Below the pieces are notes generated by a model. The model saw only the letters and a program-made list of their open reading frames with translations, was not told where the DNA came from and ran no database searches. A DNA stretch of 36,005 nt from DATGYC01 sp035298385 (lineage in GTDB: Bacteria > Bacillota > Sulfobacillia > Symbiobacteriales > Symbiobacteriaceae). The translations under genes and the position numbers were made by a program. The DNA lies in NCBI GenBank assembly GCA_035298385.1, contig DATGYC010000327.1, forward strand, positions 1 to 36,005, written 5' to 3'. Below, piece after piece: positions 7,145 to 14,532 of this stretch (its first letter is position 1; every line of letters starts with the position of its first letter).

Positions 7145-7546
7145 CTACGAAAGCGCATTCGGCTGGAGGAACCAGCCCGGTCGTTCATCCGGAATCGGCA
7201 CGGGGTACCGACCGGGCCGCGGGCCCGGCTCCTCCTTCGGCCTCGGTCGCCGGTCTAATCGAGCCAGATCCCAGGACCGGGGCGGATCATAAGACCAGAC
7301 CGCCCGGCAGGGCGCCGGTACTATCAGGTTCAGCACCTGCTCCTCCAACGGGCGGGACCGCCCCTGGGCCAGCGGGTGGAAGCGGAAGGCGAGCTTGGCC
7401 GCCAACTCCTCACAGGTGGGTGGCGGATCGGGTCGCCGGGCCTCCGGGTTCGGTACCCAGAGGACAAACGCAGTCACTAGCAGGATGGCTAGGCTAAGTG
7501 GCTTGAGCATCGGCACCAAGGCAGGACGGACGTTCACGGGGGACAC
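7145..7546 (-). CDS. Small predicted secreted protein, unknown
   Basis: The frame gives 133 residues from GTG 7546 (GGGGGAG 4 nt upstream) or 130 from GTG 7537 (GAGGTG about 6 nt upstream). A hydrophobic segment (LKPLSLAILLVTAFVLWVP) ending near PNPEA looks like a signal peptide or anchor. The mature part is Pro/Arg-rich (RRPDPPPTCEELAAKL, RPRPKEEPGPRPGRYP) with two cysteines. It matches no family I recognise. It lies downstream of the LytTR regulator, separated from it by a terminator-like hairpin, so it could be a target of that system; this is speculation. A real gene is likely but not certain. Confidence 0.45.
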   Translation of the reverse strand: MSPVNVRPALVPMLKPLSLAILLVTAFVLWVPNPEARRPDPPPTCEELAAKLAFRFHPLAQGRSRPLEEQVLNLIVPAPCRAVWSYDPPRSWDLARLDRRPRPKEEPGPRPGRYPVPIPDERPGWFLQPNALS

Positions 7547-7591
7547 CTCTCTCCCCCTCAGTCTCGCCCGGGTTGTTCATTGATAGACAGA

Positions 7592-7622
7592 ACGCCCTGC
7601 CTCCGCGCTGGAGGCAGGGCGT
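7592..7622 (-). terminator. Terminator after the LytTR regulator gene
   Basis: ACGCCCTGCCTCC (7592-7604) and GGAGGCAGGGCGT (7610-7622) form a perfect 13-bp stem with a 5-nt loop, beginning 17 nt beyond the minus-strand stop at 7640. On the minus strand TCTGTCTATC follows, a modest T-rich tail. Confidence 0.7.
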
Positions 7623-7639
7623 CTTCCTATCAGTCCCGA

Positions 7640-8380
7640 TCAATCCATCGAGAAGAGTTCCTTCAGCCGTTTCACGTTTGCCCGACTGACGAGGACCTCC
7701 GAGTGATCCTTATCCTTCATCTTCAAGATGTAGGCCCCGTTAAAGTACGGGCTGATCTCCTTCACCTGGAAGAGATTGACCAGGTAGGAACGGTGGCAGC
7801 GGAAGAACTGCTCCGGCGGCAGCTTCTCGGTCAACTCCTGCAAGGTATAGCGAGCCTGCAGCCGCTCCGTCTGGGTCTGGACGAAGACGTTATATCCCTC
7901 GGAGAAGACGTAGACGATCTCCGAGAGCGCCAGCGGCCGCTGCTTCTCTTCCTTCTCCGCCATCAGGAAGGAGAGCCCCTGCTTCTTCTCCTCAACGGTC
8001 GCCGCGACGGGCGCCGGGTTCACTTCGCGCAGGCGCTGAATCGTCTCGGCCAGCCGCTGCGGCTCGATCGGCTTCAGTAAGTAGTCGACAGCCCGGATTT
8101 CGAAGGCCGGCACGGCGTAGTTCTCATAGGCCGTCACGAAGACGACCTTCGGGGCCTGCGGCCGGGCCCGGAGCTGCTTCGCCAACTCGACCCCAGTCAT
8201 GCCCGGCATCTGCACATCGAGGAAGATCACATCATACTCCAGGGCTTCGATCAGCCGGAGTGCCTCACGGGCGTTCGTTGCCTCCCCGATCACCTCGAGG
8301 TCCTCGAACTGGCCGAGGTGATAACGCAGCTCCATGCGAGCCGGGTATTCATCATCGACGATCAGCGCCTTCATCACCAT
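7640..8380 (-). CDS. LytTR-family response regulator
   Basis: The product has 246 residues. The receiver domain has acidic residues D9-D10, phospho-acceptor D55 (IFLDVQMPGMTG), the T at VFVTAYENY and K in VDYLLKPI. A LytTR DNA-binding domain occupies about 145-246 (FRCHRSYLVNLFQV...SRANVKRLKELF). Such regulators bind promoters as dimers on direct repeats and are paired with LytS-type kinases. The ATG at 8380 overlaps the end of the kinase gene (ATGGTGA), so translation is coupled. An alternative start is the ATG two codons in. In Bacillota such pairs respond to pyruvate or envelope signals; the signal here is unknown. Confidence 0.93.
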   Translation of the reverse strand: MVMKALIVDDEYPARMELRYHLGQFEDLEVIGEATNAREALRLIEALEYDVIFLDVQMPGMTGVELAKQLRARPQAPKVVFVTAYENYAVPAFEIRAVDYLLKPIEPQRLAETIQRLREVNPAPVAATVEEKKQGLSFLMAEKEEKQRPLALSEIVYVFSEGYNVFVQTQTERLQARYTLQELTEKLPPEQFFRCHRSYLVNLFQVKEISPYFNGAYILKMKDKDHSEVLVSRANVKRLKELFSMD

Positions 8381-9702
8381 GACGCGGCCTGCACCTCCAC
8401 GCGCTCTTCAGGCGTCTCTTGCTGGAGCGGGATTCGGATCCGGATCACCGTACCGGTGCCTGAGCGACTGCGAATTCGGAGCCGGTAGGCCTCGCCGTAG
8501 AGCGAGATCAGCCGTTCGTTCACGTTACTCATGCCGATACCGTTGTTATGGCCGAAGCCAATCTCCAGCACTCGGCGGAGCCGATCGGGCGCAATGCCGA
8601 TCCCATCATCGATGATGCAGATCTGCAGATGCCCCCGAGTCCGGCGGACTCGCACCCCGATCGTCCCGCCCTCCTCCTTCGGCGCCAGGCCGTGGACGAC
8701 CGCATTCTCGACCAGCGGCTGCAGAATCAGCAACGGGATCTGCAGGCCGAGCGCCCGCGGATCTAGCTTCAGCTTCACCTGGAGCTTCTCGCCGAAGCGG
8801 GCCTTCTCGAGGGCGAGGTAGGTATTAATGTAATCGATCTCATCCTGGACGGTGATCATCTCGCCCCGATGGGAGAGCGAGCGGCGGAAGAACTGCGAGA
8901 GCATCACGAGCAGTTCGCGAGACTTGTCGGGATCGGTCCGGGAGAACATGATGATCGTGTTCAGGACGTTGAAGAGAAAGTGTGGCCGAATCTGCGCCTG
9001 GAGTGCCTCCAGCCGAGCCTTGGTCACCAACTGCCGCTGCAGGTCCGCCTCCGCTGCCTCCATCTGAATGCCCAAGAGGGCCGCCGTGCCGACCGCCAGC
9101 CGGACGACGTATGAGGGCAACGGCTTGGGCGAGGTGCGGTAGAGCTTGAAGGTCCCGACTACCGTGCCGCGATAGATCAGCGGGGTGATTACGGCGTTCT
9201 TCAGCGGATGCGGGCAGCCCTCTTCATCGCAGGAGAGGACCTTGTGATCAGCGATGATCATCGTCTGACCGGAGTCGAGAACGTCACGGGTGGCACCGGT
9301 CAGGATTGGCCCGCCCTGCTGGTGGCGGCGGCAGCCGACCCCGGCGAAGCCGAGGATCGTCTTGTCGTCCGTAATCGCAACCGCATCGACCTCGGTGATC
9401 TTCAGGATGATCTCACAGATCCGTTGGGCGGACTCGAAGTTAAGGCCCTGCCGCAGGTGGGGCATCGTCTCATCCGTGATGCGCAAGGTGGTATCGAACG
9501 AGGAGATCGACTCCAGGACCTCCTCGGGCACCTGCTCCTTCTCCTCCTCGGGCCGGATCAGGATGATCGTGGCAACGATCCCCTGAAGCGTCAGGAGTAG
9601 GACGGCCAGCGGGCGCGAGCCGGGGAGATTTAAGAGCAGAAGGGCGATCGCCACCAGGGAGCAGAGAAGCGCGGCGCTGAGCAGTAGACGGCGGGAAAGC
9701 AT
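8374..9702 (-). CDS. LytS-type sensor histidine kinase with GAF domain
   Basis: The product has 442 residues from ATG 9702 (GGGAGGGG upstream). It has two N-terminal membrane helices (about 7-25 and 32-50), a GAF-like domain (about 95-215) containing CRRHQQGGPI and LSCDEEGCPHPL, then a His_kinase domain with LQAQIRPHFLFNVLNTI (H241 the likely phospho-acceptor), QPLVENAVVHG (N box) and DDGIGI plus NNGIGMSNV in the ATPase. LytS/BtsS kinases usually carry a 5TM-5TMR_LYT sensor; here it is reduced to two helices, so sensing probably depends on the GAF domain. Three cysteines in that domain could bind metal or respond to redox state. It forms an operon with the LytTR regulator. Confidence 0.92.
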   Translation of the reverse strand: MLSRRLLLSAALLCSLVAIALLLLNLPGSRPLAVLLLTLQGIVATIILIRPEEEKEQVPEEVLESISSFDTTLRITDETMPHLRQGLNFESAQRICEIILKITEVDAVAITDDKTILGFAGVGCRRHQQGGPILTGATRDVLDSGQTMIIADHKVLSCDEEGCPHPLKNAVITPLIYRGTVVGTFKLYRTSPKPLPSYVVRLAVGTAALLGIQMEAAEADLQRQLVTKARLEALQAQIRPHFLFNVLNTIIMFSRTDPDKSRELLVMLSQFFRRSLSHRGEMITVQDEIDYINTYLALEKARFGEKLQVKLKLDPRALGLQIPLLILQPLVENAVVHGLAPKEEGGTIGVRVRRTRGHLQICIIDDGIGIAPDRLRRVLEIGFGHNNGIGMSNVNERLISLYGEAYRLRIRSRSGTGTVIRIRIPLQQETPEERVEVQAASW

Positions 9703-9866
9703 CGAAGCCCCTCCCTTCTATTCGAGAATCGTGCTAGGATTATGAAGATGATTGGCGATTTTAGCGCCGCAGGGGCTTACTGTGTGATCGATTTAGCCTT
9801 CTCCTATTCGTTAACCGCTAAGTCTATGCCTGCCGAATCGATCCCGAGGAAGGATTTTTCAAGGCC

Positions 9867-10850
9867 ATGGAGTTCTCTCCTCCGTACCAGTCCCCGTTCA
9901 GCGTCGCGCCCGGCATCTGGTGCCTGTCGGTGCCGATTCCGATCCCGCTCAAGTATGTCAACTGCTTCCTGATCGCCGGACCGACCGGGTGGACCCTCGT
10001 CGATGCTGGCTTCAATGATGAGGGCGCCCGAGCCGCCTGGCAGCAGTGCTTTACCGAACTCGCCATCCGCCCGCAGGACGTGGCGCAGATCCTGGTGACC
10101 CACTACCACCCGGACCACCTCGGCGCCGCTGGCTGGCTCCAGGAGTGGACCGGGGCGCCCGCCTTCATGCACGAGCGGGAGATCCCGCTGGTTGAGCTCT
10201 TCTGGGGGCTCTCGATGGAGGCTCAGGCCGAGGGACTCACCGAGTTCTTCCTGGGCGAGGGGATGGACCCGGAGACGGCCCGCTCGATCGGCGAGCATCA
10301 CAAGTACCAGTCTGGCACCGTCCAACCGATGGCCAAGCTCCAGCCGCTGCCGACGGGCTCCTCCTTCACGATGGGCGGGCGCCCCTGGGAGGTGCTCTGG
10401 ACACCGGGCCATTCGGACGGCCTAGCGGTCTTCTGGGACGCATCGACCGGGACTCTGCTGGCGAACGATATGCTCCTGGCCAAGATCACGCCAAACGTCT
10501 CGCTCTGGCCGAAGTGCCGACCGAACCCCCTGCAGGATTACCTGGACTCGCTCGCCCGGGTGGAGGCGCTACAGGCGAAGCTGGCCCTGACCGGCCATCG
10601 GACGATGATCGAGGACGTCTCGGGCCGTGCAGCCGAGATTCGGGGCCACCACGGCGAGCGGCTGGCGAAGACGCTGGCCCTCGTCGGCGACGGGGCGACC
10701 GGTTGGGCGGTCTGCCAGCGGCTCTTCCCGATCCAGCAGCTCTCGATCCACCAGGTTCGCTTTGCGATGTCGGAGGCGCTGGCTCATCTCGTCTACCTTG
10801 TTGGCGAGGGGCACTTGGTCAAGGAAGGAACGCTCTTCCGCCCCGCCTAG
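9867..10850 (+). CDS. Metallo-beta-lactamase-fold hydrolase
   Basis: The product has 327 residues from ATG 9867, behind GAGGAAGG about 12 nt upstream. The N-terminal MBL core has the HxHxDH motif in VTHYHPDHLGAAG (near residues 79-91), the downstream metal histidine region (WTPGHSDGLAVFW) and ALTGHRTMIED. A C-terminal helical extension (about 250-327: GWAVCQRLFP...VRFAMSEALAHLVYLVGEGHLVKEG) has the winged-helix-like look of the YqjP-like MBL group. It is probably a binuclear zinc hydrolase of thioester or glyoxalase II-like type; the substrate is unknown. A thioredoxin-like gene follows 50 nt downstream, likely in the same transcript. Confidence 0.85.
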   Translation: MEFSPPYQSPFSVAPGIWCLSVPIPIPLKYVNCFLIAGPTGWTLVDAGFNDEGARAAWQQCFTELAIRPQDVAQILVTHYHPDHLGAAGWLQEWTGAPAFMHEREIPLVELFWGLSMEAQAEGLTEFFLGEGMDPETARSIGEHHKYQSGTVQPMAKLQPLPTGSSFTMGGRPWEVLWTPGHSDGLAVFWDASTGTLLANDMLLAKITPNVSLWPKCRPNPLQDYLDSLARVEALQAKLALTGHRTMIEDVSGRAAEIRGHHGERLAKTLALVGDGATGWAVCQRLFPIQQLSIHQVRFAMSEALAHLVYLVGEGHLVKEGTLFRPA

Positions 10851-10900
10851 TCTCCATGGCCTCCATGTGCTCGACTAATGAGGGATTGGAGGCTGATACC

Positions 10901-11467
10901 ATGTCCGTTGTCACCCCTGAACGTTTCGCGGGCGCCCTCTCCTGGTCCGAGTTCCTTGCTGGTTCGACCAAGGAGCTCGAGACTCGGGCGAATGGCTTCG
11001 CTGCCGTCGAGTTGACCCCCACTCAGCGTGAGCGACTCGAGCGTCTGAAGGCGGCTGGCCTAGCCAAGGTCCTGGTGATCGAGGAGGACTGGTGCGGCGA
11101 CGCCGCCCGCTCTGGACCGGTCGTGGCCCGCATGGCGCAGGAGGCGGGCCTTGAGGCCCGCTGGTTCCGCCGGGATTCCAACTTGGACCTGATGGACCAG
11201 TACCTGGAGAACGGCAAGTCGCGGGCGATTCCGGCGATCGTCTTCATGGACGCTACCCTCGGCTATATCACCCACTGGGGGAGCCGTCCCGCCCATGTGA
11301 AGGCTGCGAAGGAGCAGTTCGGCCCACTGCCGGCAAAGGATGACCCAGCTTGGCCGGAGGCCTTCGCCCGCTTCCGGACGGTACTCTTTGGCGCTTATGC
11401 GCAGGATTACCCGAACGCCATCGTCGAGGAGTTCCTAAGCCACCTGGAGATGGCGCTACTCAAGTAA
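10901..11467 (+). CDS. Thioredoxin-family protein with WCGDAAR motif
   Basis: The ATG at 10901 is preceded by GGATTGGAGG and gives 188 residues; the frame is open upstream but that region overlaps the MBL gene. The segment VLVIEEDWCGDAARSGPVVARM occupies the thioredoxin active-site position but has a single Cys (CGDA instead of CxxC), followed by IPAIVFMDATLGY with the cis-Pro. It matches the Thioredoxin_9 (PF14595) type common in Bacillota. With only one active cysteine it is unlikely to be a dithiol reductase; it may act in thiol or bacillithiol-related redox chemistry. A bidirectional terminator follows 6 nt after the stop. Confidence 0.8.
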   Translation: MSVVTPERFAGALSWSEFLAGSTKELETRANGFAAVELTPTQRERLERLKAAGLAKVLVIEEDWCGDAARSGPVVARMAQEAGLEARWFRRDSNLDLMDQYLENGKSRAIPAIVFMDATLGYITHWGSRPAHVKAAKEQFGPLPAKDDPAWPEAFARFRTVLFGAYAQDYPNAIVEEFLSHLEMALLK

Positions 11468-11473
11468 AAAGTG

Positions 11474-11500
11474 CCGGGCGCCCCCGCTGGGGGCGCCCGG
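11474..11500. terminator. Bidirectional terminator between the thioredoxin-like gene and lipA
   Basis: CCGGGCGCCCCC (11474-11485) and GGGGGCGCCCGG (11489-11500) form a perfect 12-bp stem with loop GCT. The plus strand continues TTCCATTT; the minus strand continues CACTTTTTAC. Convergent genes on both sides end within 10 nt. Confidence 0.85.
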
Positions 11501-11506
11501 TTCCAT

Positions 11507-12472
11507 TTACGCGTTCTGCTTCAGTGCGGCCTCAGCCATCGCCAGGCGGCGGTTGACCGCCTCCTCCGACTGCTCATCCGCATGGTAGGAGGAGCGAACC
11601 AGCGGCCCGGACTGGACGTGGGCGAAGCCCCGCTTCAGCCCCTCATCCCGGAGATGATCGAACTCGGCCGGGGTGTAGAAGCGCTCGACCGCCAGGTGTT
11701 TGGTCGACGGGCGCAGATACTGGCCGAAGGTGACGATGTCGACCTGGTTGGCCCGCAGATCGTCCATCGTCTCATAGAGCTCATCGAGTGTCTCGCCCAG
11801 GCCGACCATGATCGAGGACTTGGTCGGGATGTGCGGCTTCATCTCCTTGGCCCGGCGCAGCACCTCGAGAGAGCGAGGGTACTTGGCCCGAGAGCGGACC
11901 CGATCGGAGAGGCGAGCGACCGTCTCCACGTTATGGTTCAGGACGTCCGGCTCGGCATCCATCACGACCTGCAGGGCCTCCAGGCTACCCCCCAGGTCCG
12001 AGATCAGGACCTCAACGCCGGTCTGCGGCGCCTTGCGCCGGATCGCCCGGATCGTCTCAGCAAAGATGGCGGCGCCGCCATCATTCAGGTCGTCGCGGGC
12101 GACGGAGGTGACGACTAGGTGCTTCAGCTTCATGACGGCGGCGGCGTCAGCGACCCGCTCGGGCTCGGCCCAGTCGGTGACCGTCGGCAGGCCGGACTTG
12201 ACAGCGCAGAAGCCGCAGTTCCGGGTGCAGACGTCGCCGAGGATCATGAAGGTCGCCGTGCGGCGGTTCCAGCACTCGAAGATATTGGGGCAACGGGCCT
12301 CTTCGCAAACGGTATGCAGGCCACCGGAGCGCATAAGCTGTTTCAACTCGCCGAACTCGGGGTTCGTCTTCAGGTTGATCTTCAGCCACTCCGGCTTCCG
12401 GCCTACATCCTGCTTGCTACGGCTCGGCATGACGGGCAGTGGGGGCGCAGGATCGATCGGGAATTCGGCCAT
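11507..12472 (-). CDS. lipA: Lipoyl synthase
   Basis: The product has 321 residues. ATG 12472 is chosen: CAGGGAGTGAG lies upstream, and the family begins shortly before this point; the open frame extends about 32 codons further without support. The auxiliary cluster motif CEEARCPNIFEC, the radical-SAM motif CTRNCGFC, the GG/EVLISDLGG region and the C-terminal RSSY (PLVRSSYHADEQ) are all present. LipA inserts two sulfurs into octanoyl groups on lipoyl domains, using two 4Fe-4S clusters and SAM. Lipoate is required by the E2 subunit of the branched-chain dehydrogenase encoded 0.6 kb away, a sensible neighbourhood. It is monocistronic in appearance; no lipB or lipM is seen. Confidence 0.97.
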   Translation of the reverse strand: MAEFPIDPAPPLPVMPSRSKQDVGRKPEWLKINLKTNPEFGELKQLMRSGGLHTVCEEARCPNIFECWNRRTATFMILGDVCTRNCGFCAVKSGLPTVTDWAEPERVADAAAVMKLKHLVVTSVARDDLNDGGAAIFAETIRAIRRKAPQTGVEVLISDLGGSLEALQVVMDAEPDVLNHNVETVARLSDRVRSRAKYPRSLEVLRRAKEMKPHIPTKSSIMVGLGETLDELYETMDDLRANQVDIVTFGQYLRPSTKHLAVERFYTPAEFDHLRDEGLKRGFAHVQSGPLVRSSYHADEQSEEAVNRRLAMAEAALKQNA

Positions 12473-12605
12473 GAAGCTCACTCCCTGTCTGCAACAGATC
12501 CAGAGGTTCCGGGCGCCCAGGGGCGCCATTCTCCTCCACAGTCTACCCCTTCTGTGAATATCCTGCAACCAGGAGGGCGTGCAAGAGGAGATTCGGATCT
12601 GAACG

Positions 12606-12611
12606 TATAAT
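12606..12611 (+). promoter_or_regulatory. -10 element upstream of the DUF4870 gene
   Basis: A perfect TATAAT (12606-12611) lies 43 nt before the ATG at 12655 in an AT-rich pocket. The -35 region 17 bp upstream (around 12583-12588, AAGAGG) does not match the consensus. Confidence 0.45.
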
Positions 12612-12654
12612 TATCTACCTGTTCGTATTTTTCTGGAGGGAAGGGATTCATTTC

Positions 12655-13062
12655 ATGGAGCTTTCTTCGGAGGAGAAGACCCTAGGCGGGCTAGCCCATG
12701 TCGCAGCGATCTTTGGCTGGATCGGTGTGATTGCGAACGTCATCCTCTTCGTGCTCTATCGCGAGAAGTCGAAGTACGTCGCCGGCCATTCCAAGCAGGC
12801 ACTTGGTCTCTCCGTGATCAGTGTGGTCGTCAGCTGGGTGCTCGGCCTCTTTGGTGCTGGCAGCGCCGGGCTCCTCTCAATCGGCTCCATGGGCGCCGCG
12901 GTCGGTGCCGCGCTGATCATCGGTCTGGTCAGCCTCGCCTGGGGCATTGTCGTCCTCGTCTTGGCCATCATGGCCGCCATGAAGGGCTTCAAGGGTGAGG
13001 AGCACCGCTATCCGCTCTTCGGTAAGGCCGTGAACGACATCGGCGGCGACAAGGCCGCCTAA
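12655..13062 (+). CDS. DUF4870 (PF09685) membrane protein
   Basis: The product has 135 residues from ATG 12655 behind GGAGGGAAGGG. The pattern SSEEKTLGGLAHVAAIFG at the start, YVAGHSKQALG after the first helix, and a final hydrophobic stretch followed by G-x-x-Y-P-L-F-G-K matches the DUF4870/Tic20-like small membrane family. There are three or four membrane segments rich in Gly, Ala and Val. The function of the family is not established. It has its own promoter-like -10 element and terminator. Confidence 0.85.
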   Translation: MELSSEEKTLGGLAHVAAIFGWIGVIANVILFVLYREKSKYVAGHSKQALGLSVISVVVSWVLGLFGAGSAGLLSIGSMGAAVGAALIIGLVSLAWGIVVLVLAIMAAMKGFKGEEHRYPLFGKAVNDIGGDKAA

Positions 13063-13079
13063 GCAGCGTCAAGATGATC

Positions 13080-13106
13080 GGAGCCCGGGCAGTCCGCCCG
13101 GGCTCC
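13080..13106. terminator. Bidirectional terminator between the DUF4870 gene and bkdB
   Basis: GGAGCCCGGGC (13080-13090), loop AGTCC, GCCCGGGCTCC (13096-13106): an 11-bp perfect stem followed by GTTCTCATT on plus. The minus-strand bkdB stop is at 13114, so it also ends that operon. Confidence 0.75.
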
Positions 13107-13113
13107 GTTCTCA

Positions 13114-14523
13114 TTAGTAGAGATTGACCGTCCCCGGCCCGTAAGACTGGAGGCGAGTCTTAACCGCCTGGAGGAAGCGACCACAGACGAGGCCGTCCAG
13201 GACCCGGTGGTCGAGCGAGAGGCAGAGGTTCATGATCGAGCGGATGGCGATCGCGTCATTCTCGAGGACGACCGGCTGCTTGGTGATCGCCTCAAAGGAG
13301 AGGATCGCCGCCTGCGGGTGGTTGATGATCGGGGCGGACATGAAGGAGCCAAAGGCCCCGGTGTTGTTGACCGTGAAGGTTCCACCCGAGATCTCCGCGA
13401 GGGAGAGCTTGCCAGACCGGGCCTTCCCCGCCAGCTCGACGACCGAGTGGGCCAGGCCGGCGATCGATTGCCGGTCGGCGTTCTTGATCACCGGGACGGC
13501 CAGGGCGGTCTCCGTGGCGACCGCGATCGAGATGTTGATCTCCTTCTTGATCACGATCTGGTCACCAGCCCACTGGCTGTTGATGATCGGGTACTCCTTC
13601 AGGGACTCCACGACCGCCTTGATGAAGAAGGGGACGAAGGAGAGCGAGATCCCCTCGCGACGCTTGAACTCGGCGCCGTGGAGCTCCTTCAGCTTGACGA
13701 GGCCGGTCACGTCCGCCGTCATCATCGTCCAGGCGTGCGGCGCCTCGTGCTTGGACTGGAGCATCTTGTTTGCGATCGCCCGGCGGACCGGGTCGACCGG
13801 GAGGATCTGATCGCCCTCGGCGGTCTGGACCAGCGGGCGAGCCGCGGGGGCAGGGCTGGGAGCGGCGACGGGCGCCGAGATCACCTGCTCCGTACCCGCC
13901 TGAGCGGCGACCATTCCGCCAACGCAGGAGGGGTCAGCCGCAACCGGCTGGGCAACAGGAGCGGCGGCCGGCTGACCGCCAGCGGCGATCACAGCCTCGA
14001 CGTCCTTGCGGGTGATCCGGCCACCAAGGCCAGAACCCGGGATACGGGTCAGGTCGAGCCCGTTCTCCTGGGCCAGCTTCAGGACGGCCGGGGAGTAGCG
14101 GGCGTTCCCCCGGTCAAGGGTAGCGGTGCCGCCCTTGGCGAGGGCGCCCGGAGGAGAACCTCCGGGGAGATCGCCATTGGGGCCCCGCAGGAGATTCTCC
14201 CCCGGAGGGGCGCTAGAGACGGTAGCCGGCGCAGCTCCAGCGACAGGAGCGGTCGTGGCCGGAGCCGCAGACGGAGCCGGGGCGGCGGCGCCCGCCTCGT
14301 TCATCGTCGCGATCAGGGTGCCGACCTTGACGGTGGTCCCCTCGGCGATCAGGAGCGAGCCGATCACGCCATCCTGGGGTGCCGGAATCTCCGCGTTGAC
14401 CTTATCGGTGATGACCTCGGCGAGCGGCTGGTACTTCGTGACCGAATCGCCGGGCTTGACGAGCCACTTATTGATCGTGCCCTCGGTGACGGATTCACCG
14501 AGCTGCGGCATCTTAATATCCAT
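13114..14523 (-). CDS. bkdB: Branched-chain 2-oxoacid dehydrogenase E2 (dihydrolipoyl acyltransferase)
   Basis: The product has 469 residues from ATG 14523. A lipoyl domain comes first (about 1-76), with lipoyl-lysine in EVITDKVNAEIPAP, the version typical of BCKDH E2. An Ala/Pro linker follows, then a peripheral subunit-binding domain (SPAVLKLAQENGLDLTRIPG...GRITRKDVEA, about 145-182), a second Ala/Pro linker, and the catalytic domain (about 240-469) with the active-site SLDHRVLDG near the end. It transfers branched acyl groups to CoA. The gene is the last of the E3-E1a-E1b-E2 cluster and starts 9 nt after E1-beta ends. The first linker carries an odd segment, GENLLRGPNGDLPGGSPPG, described separately. 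Confidence 0.93.
   Translation of the reverse strand: MDIKMPQLGESVTEGTINKWLVKPGDSVTKYQPLAEVITDKVNAEIPAPQDGVIGSLLIAEGTTVKVGTLIATMNEAGAAAPAPSAAPATTAPVAGAAPATVSSAPPGENLLRGPNGDLPGGSPPGALAKGGTATLDRGNARYSPAVLKLAQENGLDLTRIPGSGLGGRITRKDVEAVIAAGGQPAAAPVAQPVAADPSCVGGMVAAQAGTEQVISAPVAAPSPAPAARPLVQTAEGDQILPVDPVRRAIANKMLQSKHEAPHAWTMMTADVTGLVKLKELHGAEFKRREGISLSFVPFFIKAVVESLKEYPIINSQWAGDQIVIKKEINISIAVATETALAVPVIKNADRQSIAGLAHSVVELAGKARSGKLSLAEISGGTFTVNNTGAFGSFMSAPIINHPQAAILSFEAITKQPVVLENDAIAIRSIMNLCLSLDHRVLDGLVCGRFLQAVKTRLQSYGPGTVNLY
14145..14210 (-). repeat. In-frame palindromic segment in the bkdB linker
   Basis: CTCCGGGGAGATC (14160-14172) is nearly complementary to GATTCTCCCCCGGAG (14193-14207), with GGGGCCCC in the apex and a nested GGAGG/CCTCC (14151-14164). 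It encodes the Gly/Pro/Asn-rich GENLLRGPNGDLPGGSPPG, unlike the Ala/Pro linker around it. It may be an inserted palindromic element tolerated in a flexible linker. Confidence 0.4.
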
Positions 14524-14532
14524 GTTTACCCC

